25,623 nucleotides of DNA, taken from assembly GCA_036267875.1 (NCBI GenBank), contig DATAVE010000037.1:1-25623 (forward strand), read 5' to 3'. Of the stretch, positions 1 to 7,429 are shown piece by piece (positions within the stretch are counted from its first letter, which is position 1; the number at the start of each line of letters is the position of its first letter). A program made the position numbers and the translations under genes. This DNA is from DASZTV01 sp036267875 (GTDB taxonomy: Bacteria; Actinomycetota; Actinomycetes; JAFAQI01). Under the pieces are notes generated by a model. That model did no database searches. It was not told the DNA's origin and saw only the letters and a program-made list of their open reading frames with translations.

Positions 1-1089
<1,089 letters not shown>

Positions 1090-1207
1090 TCGATCTCCTC
1101 TGCCGTTAGCAAGCCCAGCCTGGGATGACCCGTCCGCCGGAGCGTCAGGCTCGGTACGACGGTATCGCGCCGGACCGACATCGCACCCTTAAATGCGATT
1201 CCGGATT

Positions 1208-1227
1208 GCCCGACTGGCGTGTCGGGC
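1208..1227 (-). terminator. Hairpin downstream of clpP2
   Basis: A perfect 7-bp inverted repeat, GCCCGAC-TGGCGT-GTCGGGC on the plus strand, begins 13 bases beyond the clpP2 stop codon. It is GC-rich with a 6-base loop and no clear U-tract, as is usual in high-GC actinobacteria. It probably ends or attenuates the clpP1-clpP2 transcript before clpX. Confidence 0.5.
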
Positions 1228-1240
1228 CCTCTGCGGAAAC

Positions 1241-1873
1241 CTACGAAGCGGTCGCAACAGCGGTGAGCTTGCGACTGCGGATGACCTCGTCGATCAGTCC
1301 GTACTCGAGCGCTTCCTCAGCGGTGAGGATCTTGTCGCGCTCGATGTCTTCCTTCACCTGCTCCGGCGTACGTCCGGTGTGGTGGGAGATCATCGTCTCG
1401 AGCAGCGAGCGCATCCGCAGGATCTCGCGAGCCTGGATCTCGATGTCGCTGCCCTGGCCGCCACCCTCGCTGTAGGGCTGGTGCAGCAGGATCCGGGAGT
1501 TCGGCAGCGCCAGGCGCTTACCCGCCGTGCCCGCACCTAGCAGCACGGCAGCCGCTGAGGCCGCCTGACCGAGGCACACCGTCATGATCTCCGGCCGGAT
1601 GAACTGCATGCAGTCATAGATCGCCGTCAGCGCGGTGAACGAGCCGCCCGGGGAGTTGATGTAGATCGAGATGTCTCGATCCGGATCCATCTGCTCCAAG
1701 CACAGCAGCTGGGCCATCACGTCATCAGCGGAGGCGTCGTCGATCTGCACGCCGAGGAAGATGATGCGCTCCTCGAAGAGCTTGGTGTAGGGCGAGAGCT
1801 CCTTGAAGCCATAGCTCGTGCGCTCGGTAAATGTCGGCAGGATGTATCGCCCCTGCGGACTCGAGTAGGACAT
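1241..1873 (-). CDS. clpP2: ClpP2, ATP-dependent Clp protease proteolytic subunit
   Basis: Serine peptidase subunit of the two-component actinobacterial ClpP1P2 barrel. From the chosen start it is 210 residues. The catalytic triad is visible: Ser106 in GQAASAAAV, His131 in LLHQP and Asp176 in KEDIERD. The N-terminal stretch (GRYILPTF...NPYTKLFEERIIFLG-like) resembles M. tuberculosis ClpP2 rather than ClpP1. An in-frame ATG lies eight codons earlier (1897), but it directly follows the clpP1 stop with no ribosome site, whereas the ATG at 1871-1873 has GGGGAGACCGAG just upstream, so I prefer 1873. It lies 26 bases downstream of clpP1 and is almost certainly co-transcribed with it. Confidence 0.96.
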   Translation of the reverse strand: MSYSSPQGRYILPTFTERTSYGFKELSPYTKLFEERIIFLGVQIDDASADDVMAQLLCLEQMDPDRDISIYINSPGGSFTALTAIYDCMQFIRPEIMTVCLGQAASAAAVLLGAGTAGKRLALPNSRILLHQPYSEGGGQGSDIEIQAREILRMRSLLETMISHHTGRTPEQVKEDIERDKILTAEEALEYGLIDEVIRSRKLTAVATAS

Positions 1874-1899
1874 CTCGGTCTCCCCTGAGTTGTGCATGA

Positions 1900-2514
1900 C
1901 TAGGAAACCGCACCTTCGGATGGCACCTGCGCGGCACGCGCAACTACATGGTCGACGAAGCCGTACTCCTTGGCCTCGTCGGCGGTGAACCAGCGGTCAC
2001 GATCCGAGTCGCGCTCGATCTGCTCGACCGTCTGGTTGGTGTGGAAGGCGATCCGCTCCTGCATGATCTTCTTCGTGTAGAGCATCTGCTCAGCCTGGAT
2101 CGCGATGTCACTTGCAGTGCCACCGATACCGCCGGAGGGCTGGTGCATCATGATCCGCGCGTGCGGGGTGGCGTAACGCTTCCCGGTCGCGCCGGCGCAC
2201 AGCAGGAACTGACCCATGCTGGCAGCGAGGCCGACGGCGACGGTGGCGACGTCGTTCGCAACGAACTGCATGGTGTCGTAGATCGCCATGCCGGCACTGA
2301 CGGATCCGCCGGGTGAGTTGATGTAGAGGAAGATGTCGCGCTCCGGGTCCTCCGCCGACAGCAGCAGGAGCTGGGCGCAGATCTGGTTGGCGATCGGGTC
2401 GTCGACCTGGCTGCCGAGGAAGACGATCCGCTCGCGGAGCAGCCGCTCGTAGACCGAGTCGTTGAGGTTGAGGCCGGAGCCTCCGCCGCGCATGTCCGGG
2501 GTCAATGGACTCAT
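1900..2514 (-). CDS. clpP1: ClpP1, ATP-dependent Clp protease proteolytic subunit
   Basis: Partner ClpP subunit, 204 residues, first gene of the clpP1-clpP2 operon. Catalytic Ser99 lies in GLAASMG, His124 in MMHQP and the Asp in ERDSDRD (Asp169). The ring-contact motif YINSPGGSVSAG is intact. In actinobacteria ClpP1 and ClpP2 form a mixed tetradecamer fed by ClpX or ClpC and are usually essential. The start at 2514 has GGAGG 13 bases upstream, a rather long spacing; an in-frame ATG at codon 8 is an alternative. The upstream region (2515-2708) is shared with the divergent ACT-domain gene and contains candidate ClgR-type sites. Confidence 0.96.
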   Translation of the reverse strand: MSPLTPDMRGGGSGLNLNDSVYERLLRERIVFLGSQVDDPIANQICAQLLLLSAEDPERDIFLYINSPGGSVSAGMAIYDTMQFVANDVATVAVGLAASMGQFLLCAGATGKRYATPHARIMMHQPSGGIGGTASDIAIQAEQMLYTKKIMQERIAFHTNQTVEQIERDSDRDRWFTADEAKEYGFVDHVVARAAQVPSEGAVS

Positions 2515-2565
2515 GCGACGACACTAACCTCCGCCACCGGCAGGTTCGGGTGCGCCAGGCCCCAT

Positions 2566-2592
2566 GTTCGCTGTGGGCTTGCGCGGTTCGCT
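2566..2592 (-). promoter_or_regulatory. Candidate ClgR-type binding sites upstream of clpP1
   Basis: The heptamer GTTCGCT occurs at 2566-2572 and again at 2586-2592. On the minus strand, 2579-2566 reads AGCCCACAGCGAAC, which differs at one position from the core ClgR box as I recall it (CGCYNANRGCGWWS). ClgR is the known activator of clp genes in actinobacteria. The site lies 52-65 bases upstream of the clpP1 start, a suitable place for an activator. The match is from memory and by eye; no other function is suggested for this spacer. Confidence 0.4.
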
Positions 2593-2708
2593 CAGCGCAT
2601 TGCGGCACACGCCGTGGGAATACGCCGCGCCGCGGGGAGCCCGTTCACGTCCCCGCAACATGAGGCGGGCAAAGTGACGGTCGAAGACGCCTATCGAAAG
2701 GACCTCCC

Positions 2709-3362
2709 GTGTTGTTGCGCGCCCGAGTCAGCGTGCTCGACCGGCCCGGCTCGCTGCTCGGCATGGCCAAGGCAATCGCCGACCTCGGCGGCAACATCGT
2801 CGACATCGAGGTGCTCGCCACCGCCGACGACCACGTGGTGGACGACCTGATCGTCGACCTGCCGAACAACCAGCCCGACCTGCTGACCAAGGAGCTCGCC
2901 AGCGCGGGCGCAGAGGTGCTCAACCTGCGCAAGACCGTCCAGGTCACCGGGCAGCGCGGCGATCTCGACCTGCTTGCCCGCGTCGCGGCGGAGCCGATCA
3001 ACGCGATGCCAACGTTCGTCTCTCTAGCGCCGTCGCTGTGGTGCGCCGACTGGGCCGCCATCGCAACGCCCGAGGCAGGCGCTACACCGCTTCATGCGAC
3101 GCCCGGGGCCCCGAAGCCGCTTCCGGCTGGGATGCCCGAACCGCTGGGCCCGCTGCCGCGCAGAGGTACGGCGCAGTGCCCGAACGGTGCGACGTACGAG
3201 GTCGTAAGTGTGCAGTGGGGACGCCACTACCTCTACCTAGGCCGTGCCGACGGACCGATGTTCCTACAGGTCGAGCTGGTTCATCTGCGTCGCGTAGTCG
3301 AACTCGCCAACGTCATCGCCAGCGCCGCTCAGAACTACTCGGCGGCGTCGCTCTCGTCGTGA
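2709..3362 (+). CDS. ACT-domain protein, probable amino-acid-binding regulator
   Basis: 217 residues from a GTG start, with AAGGA seven bases upstream (AAGGACCTCCCGTG). The N-terminal 75 or so residues are a typical ACT ligand-binding fold: a beta strand (RARVSVLDRPGSL), a helix (LGMAKAIADLGGNI) and a strand (VDIEVLATADD). ACT domains bind amino acids and regulate metabolic enzymes or transcription factors. The remaining 140 residues include a stretch similar to the end of a GAF-like or other small alpha/beta domain (residues about 165-210), which I cannot assign. No catalytic domain is attached. It diverges from clpP1 and its last 28 bases overlap the end of tig on the opposite strand. The specific ligand is unknown. 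Confidence 0.8.
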   Translation: MLLRARVSVLDRPGSLLGMAKAIADLGGNIVDIEVLATADDHVVDDLIVDLPNNQPDLLTKELASAGAEVLNLRKTVQVTGQRGDLDLLARVAAEPINAMPTFVSLAPSLWCADWAAIATPEAGATPLHATPGAPKPLPAGMPEPLGPLPRRGTAQCPNGATYEVVSVQWGRHYLYLGRADGPMFLQVELVHLRRVVELANVIASAAQNYSAASLSS

Positions 3363-4759
3363 TCGTGGTCGTGACCTTCGTGATCGTGGTCATGACCCTC
3401 ATGGTCGTGGTCGTGCACTTCGATCGGCTCGATCGATTCGGCGCGACCGGTGAGCTGGTCGAGGTCGACCGGGCGTCCTGAGGCGTCGGTGATCTTCGCT
3501 CGCTCCATCACCATGGCGAGGGCCTTGCCACGCAGGATGTCCGACATCAACGAGCCGAGCGCGCCGGCGTTCACGATCTGCTGGGCGTAGGCGTCGGCGC
3601 GCATACCGGAGCGGGCGGCGCGGCGGACGATCTCCTCGGTGAGGTCGGACTCGTCGACGCCGACCTCCTCTTTCTTTGCGATCGCGTCGAGGATGAACTG
3701 CGAACGAATCGCCTTGGCGGCGTTCTCCTCGAGCTCGGAGTCGATCGCCTCGGGCGTCGTGTCCTCGGCCTTGGCGTAGTCGTCCTTGGTGATGCCGGCG
3801 GCCTCGAGCTGACTCTCGAGCTCGCCCTGGCGGTAATGAACCTCGTCGTGGAGGACGTGCTCGGGCACCGGGACCTCGATCTTCTCGAGCAGCGTCTCCA
3901 GCACCTTCTCCCGCGCCTGCACGCCCTGGGTCAGCGCCTTCACCCGCGCGAAGCGGTCGCGGACGTCCGCGCGGAGCTCGTCGATGGTGTCGAACTCGCT
4001 CGCGGTCTGCGCAAAGTCGTCGTCGAGCTCGGGAACCTGCTTCTCCTTGACGGCACGAACCGTGACGGTCGCCGTTGCGGCCTCGCCGCCGTCCTCGCCG
4101 GAGCGCAGCTGAGTGTCGAAGTCCTTCGACTCCCCCGCCGCCAGCCCGATGACCGCGTCGTCCAGGCCGCTCACGAGTGCGTCGCTGCCGACCTCGTAGG
4201 ACAGGTTGTTCGCCGAGGCGTCCTCGACGGGCTTGCCGTCGAGGACGGCAGCGAGGTCGATGGAGACGAAGTCGCCGGAGGCAACCGCGCGCTCGACGCC
4301 GGCGAGCGTCGCGAACCGGTCGCGCAGGCCCTCGAGCTGCTGCTCGACGTCGGCCTCGTCGACATCGGCGTCCTCGACCGAGATGGGCAGGCCGTCGTAG
4401 TCCGGCAGCTCGATCTCGGGGCGGACGTCGACCTCCGCGGTGAACGCCAGCTGGTCACCGTCGGCGAAGTTCGTGACCTCGATCTCGGGGTGACCGAGGA
4501 TCTCGAGCTCCTGCTCGCGAACGGCGTTGCTGTAGAAGGTCGGAAGCGACTCGTTGACGGCCTCTTCGAGCACGGCGCCGCGTCCGACGTGCTGGTCGAT
4601 CAGTCGTGCAGGCACCTTGCCCGGACGGAACCCCTTGATCCGCACCTGCTGGCCGATCTTGCGGTAAGCCGCAGTGAGAGCCGGCTCGAGCTCGTCGAAG
4701 GGCACCTCCACGGTCAGCTTGACGCGAGTGGGGCCGAGGGTCTCGACGGCGCTCTTCAT
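3335..4759 (-). CDS. tig: Trigger factor, ribosome-associated chaperone, with His/Asp repeat tail
   Basis: Trigger factor binds ribosomal protein L23 at the exit tunnel and shields nascent chains; its central domain is an FKBP-type prolyl isomerase. The 474-residue product has the ribosome-docking signature GFRPGK at 43-48, a central FKBP-like domain (about 155-240) and a helical C-terminal chaperone domain. Length is near the actinobacterial norm. The odd part is the end: residues 449-468 are three tandem seven-residue repeats of the HDHDHEG type, a possible metal-binding tail like that of SlyD. The start has AGGAG twelve bases upstream. It is the first gene leftward from tRNA-Pro and ends inside the convergent ACT gene, leaving no room for a normal terminator. 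Confidence 0.97.
   Translation of the reverse strand: MKSAVETLGPTRVKLTVEVPFDELEPALTAAYRKIGQQVRIKGFRPGKVPARLIDQHVGRGAVLEEAVNESLPTFYSNAVREQELEILGHPEIEVTNFADGDQLAFTAEVDVRPEIELPDYDGLPISVEDADVDEADVEQQLEGLRDRFATLAGVERAVASGDFVSIDLAAVLDGKPVEDASANNLSYEVGSDALVSGLDDAVIGLAAGESKDFDTQLRSGEDGGEAATATVTVRAVKEKQVPELDDDFAQTASEFDTIDELRADVRDRFARVKALTQGVQAREKVLETLLEKIEVPVPEHVLHDEVHYRQGELESQLEAAGITKDDYAKAEDTTPEAIDSELEENAAKAIRSQFILDAIAKKEEVGVDESDLTEEIVRRAARSGMRADAYAQQIVNAGALGSLMSDILRGKALAMVMERAKITDASGRPVDLDQLTGRAESIEPIEVHDHDHEGHDHDHEGHDHDHDESDAAE
3356..3415 (-). repeat. Tandem 21-base repeat encoding the His/Asp tail of trigger factor
   Basis: About three copies of a 21-base unit encode HDHDHEG, HDHDHEG and HDHDHDE at residues 449-468. 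The units are slightly diverged at the DNA level. Such in-frame tandem repeats can change copy number by slippage without a frameshift. Confidence 0.85.
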
Positions 4760-4824
4760 TACGGCGCGGTTCTCCTGTGAAAGGTGGGTGTTGCGTGAGG
4801 ACGGGCTTCAAGCGTGGAGCGCAG

Positions 4825-4897
4825 TCGGGGCGGGGAGACTCGAACTCCCGATCTCCTGCTCCCAAAGCAGGCGCGCTAGCCACTACGCTACGCCCCG
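4825..4897 (-). tRNA. tRNA-Pro (anticodon TGG)
   Basis: A 73-base cloverleaf reads on the minus strand. The acceptor stem pairs CGGGGCG with CGCCCCG. The D arm is GCGT/GCGC. The anticodon arm is CCTGC-TTTGGGA-GCAGG, giving anticodon TGG. The T arm is GGGAG-TTCGAGT-CTCCC. The discriminator is A and CCA is not encoded. It lies upstream of tig in the same direction. Confidence 0.96.
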
Positions 4898-4932
4898 CGG
4901 CGTACCCACCGATCCTAGGTCGGGTACGGCTC
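4898..4932. promoter_or_regulatory. Divergent tRNA promoter region with inverted repeat
   Basis: The 35 bases between the mature 5' ends of tRNA-Pro (minus) and tRNA-Gly (plus) must hold both -10 regions. An inverted repeat CGTACCC (4901-4907) / GGGTACG (4922-4928) surrounds ACC-GATCCTA-GGT. On the minus strand TAGGAT (4917-4912) is a reasonable -10 for tRNA-Pro, 15 bases from the mature end. Each -35 would then fall inside the opposing tRNA gene. Confidence 0.5.
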
Positions 4933-5004
4933 GCGGGCGTAGCTCAATGGCTAGAGTCCCAGTCTTCCAAACTGGATATGCGGGTTCGATTCCCGTCGCC
5001 CGCT
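4933..5004 (+). tRNA. tRNA-Gly (anticodon TCC)
   Basis: A 72-base cloverleaf. The acceptor stem pairs GCGGGCG with CGCCCGC. The D stem is GCTC/GAGT. The anticodon arm is CCAGT-CTTCCAA-ACTGG, giving anticodon TCC. The T arm is GCGGG-TTCGATT-CCCGT. The discriminator is T and CCA is not encoded. It diverges from tRNA-Pro. Confidence 0.96.
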
Positions 5005-5032
5005 CCGAAGTTGGCCGGCTTACGCTGCCGGA

Positions 5033-5398
5033 ATGGCTCAGTCTCCGGTACGCCGTGTCACTCCCGCCGAGCGCACTCCGGCTGACCCGACACCCGGGAT
5101 CGAGCGCGCCGCCGCGATCGTGCACGGCGACCTTTGGTCAGGAACCGCGAAGACCGGACCGGGCGTCGTCAGCGGCTGGCACCACCACGGCGAGTACGAC
5201 TCGATCATCTATGTCGTCGAGGGCGCGTTCGACGTCGAGACCGCGGACGGTCTCACCCGGGCAGAGGTCGGCGACTTCGTTCATATCCCGGCCCACACAG
5301 TGCACCGCGAAGGCAACTCGAGCAGCGACCCGGCCGAGGTCGTCCTGGTACGCCGCGGGACCGGCCCAGTCGTCATCAACGTCGACGGCCCGAGGTGA
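5033..5398 (+). CDS. Small single-domain cupin protein
   Basis: 121 residues, one cupin_2-type beta barrel. Cupin motif 1 is visible as GWHHHGEYD (residues 49-56, His50 and His52 as probable metal ligands) followed by VVEG; motif 2 is GDFVHIPAHTVHREGN (80-95, His88/His91). Such stand-alone cupins are small metal-dependent enzymes or ligand sensors; the substrate cannot be read from the sequence. The ATG lies only 28 bases beyond tRNA-Gly and has no clear Shine-Dalgarno sequence, so it may be read through from the tRNA transcript or be leaderless. It is convergent with the epoxide hydrolase gene, separated by a strong inverted repeat. Confidence 0.85.
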   Translation: MAQSPVRRVTPAERTPADPTPGIERAAAIVHGDLWSGTAKTGPGVVSGWHHHGEYDSIIYVVEGAFDVETADGLTRAEVGDFVHIPAHTVHREGNSSSDPAEVVLVRRGTGPVVINVDGPR

Positions 5399-5418
5399 CA
5401 GCTCCGCTATCACCTTCA

Positions 5419-5466
5419 ACTTGTCAGACTCTCAGCACGCCATAGCAGCGTCAGAGTCTGACAAGT
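5419..5466. terminator. 14-bp perfect inverted repeat between convergent genes
   Basis: ACTTGTCAGACTCT (5419-5432) is the exact reverse complement of AGAGTCTGACAAGT (5453-5466), with a 20-base loop. It fills the gap between the cupin gene and the convergent epoxide hydrolase gene and touches the latter's stop codon, so a bidirectional terminator is the simplest reading. It is less GC-rich than its surroundings and has no T-tract; each arm also contains a short TCAGA/TCTGA-type symmetry, so an operator is possible. Confidence 0.6.
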
Positions 5467-6461
5467 CAGCGTTGCTCTAGCGACTCGAGCCAGTCGACCA
5501 GGAGTCGCGTGACTTCCTCGGGCTTTTCCTGCTGCACCCAGTGACCACACTTCTCGAGAATGTGGCTCCCTCGAAGGCCGGGCAGGCTCTCCGGGAATCT
5601 GCCGATGGCTCCCTTGCCCCACATCGCCGGACCATCGCGGTCACCAGCAATGAACAGCGAGGGCTGCCGAATCGGCGCACCGGTCCACGCGCGAAGATCG
5701 AGCCAGTCGCGGTCGACGTTGCGATACCGGTTGAGCGGGCCTCGAAACCCGGTCCGCTCGAACTCCTCGGCGTAGAAGTCGAGATCAGCCTCGGTCAACC
5801 AGCTCGGCAACGCATCGGGCAGCGTGACCCGGTCCAGCAGCAGCGTCCCCTTCGCCAGGGTCGCCGTCGTTCCGCCATCCGTACTTCGACGCGCGTCTGC
5901 CGATGCCCCGACATAGAACTTGAGGAGCCCGGCTCGTACGTCGAGTTCGAACTCCCGCTCGGCCCGTCCGGGTTGCTGGAAGTAGTTGATGTAGAACTCT
6001 TCTTCCAACCCGGTCAGCTGGCTCGTCGCCTCCCCGAAGCGGGCGAAGGCCTCGGTCGGACGCGGACCACCGGGCGCGTTGTACGGAACGCTCAGCATCG
6101 CCACGGCGGTGAACAAGTCGGGTCGGAGCAACGCAGAGTGTGCCGCGATCGGCGAGCCCCAGTCGTGACCGATGATGATGGCCTGCGACCCGGGGCCGGT
6201 CAGCGCCTCGACCACCCCGACGTTGTCGCCGACGTGATGAACCATCCCGTACGCCTCGACCTCGAGTGGCGCGGATGAGCGGCCGTAACCTCGCACGTCG
6301 ATTGCCACTGCCCGAAAACCGGCGTCGGCGATCGCTGGTATCTGGTGGCGCCAGGAGTACCAGGACTCAGGAAAGCCATGGACCAGCAGGACAAGCGGCC
6401 CGGACCCTGCTTCCACGCAGTGAATCCGCGTTCCTCGCGCATCGACGACGTGATGCTTCAT
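5466..6461 (-). CDS. Epoxide hydrolase (EphA/EphB-like alpha/beta hydrolase)
   Basis: 331 residues. It converts epoxides to vicinal diols through an Asp-ester intermediate. Visible features: oxyanion motif HGFPESW (29-34), nucleophile Asp100 in GHDWG, the two cap-domain tyrosines that activate the epoxide (Tyr160 in YINYF and Tyr230 in DLDFY), an acid in AGDRDGP (274-276) and base His307 in KCGHWVQQE. The cap segment and length closely resemble M. tuberculosis EphA/EphB. No signal peptide. It lies 30 bases downstream of another alpha/beta hydrolase on the same strand, so the two probably form an operon diverging from the TetR gene. The natural epoxide is unknown; the nearby P450 could supply one. 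Confidence 0.93.
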   Translation of the reverse strand: MKHHVVDARGTRIHCVEAGSGPLVLLVHGFPESWYSWRHQIPAIADAGFRAVAIDVRGYGRSSAPLEVEAYGMVHHVGDNVGVVEALTGPGSQAIIIGHDWGSPIAAHSALLRPDLFTAVAMLSVPYNAPGGPRPTEAFARFGEATSQLTGLEEEFYINYFQQPGRAEREFELDVRAGLLKFYVGASADARRSTDGGTTATLAKGTLLLDRVTLPDALPSWLTEADLDFYAEEFERTGFRGPLNRYRNVDRDWLDLRAWTGAPIRQPSLFIAGDRDGPAMWGKGAIGRFPESLPGLRGSHILEKCGHWVQQEKPEEVTRLLVDWLESLEQR

Positions 6462-6491
6462 GAGCGCGAGGCTATTGGCTCCGGTCCCTGT

Positions 6492-7352
6492 CTAGCGCGC
6501 CACGTGTGCCGGAACGAAGTCGGCGATCAGGTCGACCAGCACCTCGGGCGCATCGAGCGAGACGAACGTTGCCGACCCTGGAACGGTCTCGAGCCGACTG
6601 TCGGGCATCAGCGCGGCGAGTCGCCGGGCCAGCTTCATCGGGAACGCCTTGTCGTCCTCGCCCCACACCAACATCACCGGTACGTCGACTTCGGGCAGCG
6701 CCTTCGCCGCAGCCATCGTGTGCCTCGTGTTGATCCCGCGCAGCACGGCCGCGGCGTCGCGGCGTACCTCGCGGTTGTTGATCAGCGACTCGGTCCAGTC
6801 GATCGCGACCGTGTCGGACACTCCGCGATGAGTGAGCAGGCCGAAGCCCAGCGGCGAGCGGCGAGTGCGCTCGTTGCGCGTCATCTTGCCGATTCGCGCG
6901 AGCAGCCCGGGCGCGTATCCGAGTGCCTGCAAGTGCCGGAAGATCGGCGGGAAGAAGTAGCGGAAGCAGTCGCCGCTCGTCAGGACGGCCCCTCCGGCGA
7001 CTCCTGGGTGCAATGTCAGCACCATCTGGCTGATCGCCGTGAACGTGTCGGTGGAGACCAGCGTCGGCCGCTCGATCTCGAGGGCGGCGACGAGGTCGAC
7101 CACGAGCTTTGCCAGTCCGGGCGGCGTGAGGTCGGTGCCCGACGCCATCGGGTAGCGGTGAGCGCCAAGCGGAAGCGTCGGCATGATCACGCGGTAGCCA
7201 CGAGCCGCGAGCGGCACCGCAACCGGTTCCCAGACCTGCCAGCCGGCCAGGGCACCGTGAAGGAACAGCAGTGGCGCGCCATCGCCGACCTCGTGGATCT
7301 CGATTCGCCCCGCAGGGATATCGACAGTGCGGACGGTCATCTCGGACGCCAT
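6492..7352 (-). CDS. Alpha/beta hydrolase with an atypical nucleophile elbow
   Basis: 286 residues, alpha/beta-hydrolase fold. The oxyanion motif HGALAGW is at 32-38. The elbow reads VSTDTFT, placing Asp102 where esterases have Ser, as in haloalkane dehalogenase and epoxide hydrolase relatives (their usual form is GNDTGG), but the following glycine is absent. A late acidic motif WGEDD (230-234) is present. The position where catalytic His is expected reads SATFVSLD, with Thr262 instead of His, so a full hydrolase triad is not evident. The start at 7352 has AGGGAG upstream; an in-frame ATG four codons later is possible. It diverges from the TetR gene across a 77-base region with repeats and is a likely TetR target. 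Substrate unknown. Confidence 0.85.
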   Translation of the reverse strand: MASEMTVRTVDIPAGRIEIHEVGDGAPLLFLHGALAGWQVWEPVAVPLAARGYRVIMPTLPLGAHRYPMASGTDLTPPGLAKLVVDLVAALEIERPTLVSTDTFTAISQMVLTLHPGVAGGAVLTSGDCFRYFFPPIFRHLQALGYAPGLLARIGKMTRNERTRRSPLGFGLLTHRGVSDTVAIDWTESLINNREVRRDAAAVLRGINTRHTMAAAKALPEVDVPVMLVWGEDDKAFPMKLARRLAALMPDSRLETVPGSATFVSLDAPEVLVDLIADFVPAHVAR

Positions 7353-7382
7353 GTGGGGATCTCCCTCTCATTTCGCCGACTG

Positions 7383-7410
7383 TTGGTCGGTCAACGACTC
7401 TTGGTCGGTC
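7383..7410. promoter_or_regulatory. Direct-repeat probable TetR operator between divergent genes
   Basis: TTGGTCGGTC occurs at 7383-7392 and, identically, at 7401-7410, an 18-base period. GGTCGGTC/GACCGACC cores are common in TetR-family operators. The copies flank the position expected for the -35 of the TetR promoter (about 7393-7398) and lie 30-58 bases upstream of the divergent hydrolase start, so binding could control both directions. Confidence 0.6.
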
Positions 7411-7415
7411 CACCG

Positions 7416-7421
7416 TATGCT
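7416..7421 (+). promoter_or_regulatory. -10 element of the tetR promoter, probably leaderless
   Basis: TATGCT fits the TAnnnT pattern and ends eight bases before the ATG at 7430, so transcription would start at or within a base or two of the start codon. There is no Shine-Dalgarno sequence upstream of that ATG, which agrees with a leaderless mRNA. No good -35 is seen. Confidence 0.5.
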
Positions 7422-7429
7422 TGCGAGCC

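Noticed and set aside
1114..1124. Palindrome CCCAGCCTGGG upstream of clpX
   Set aside because: Eleven bases with no second copy and no match to a known actinobacterial operator that I can name.
3836..4780. A 314-residue plus-strand open frame
   Set aside because: Antisense to tig and ends near the tRNA; the Leu/Val/Asp-rich composition reflects the tig codons read backwards.
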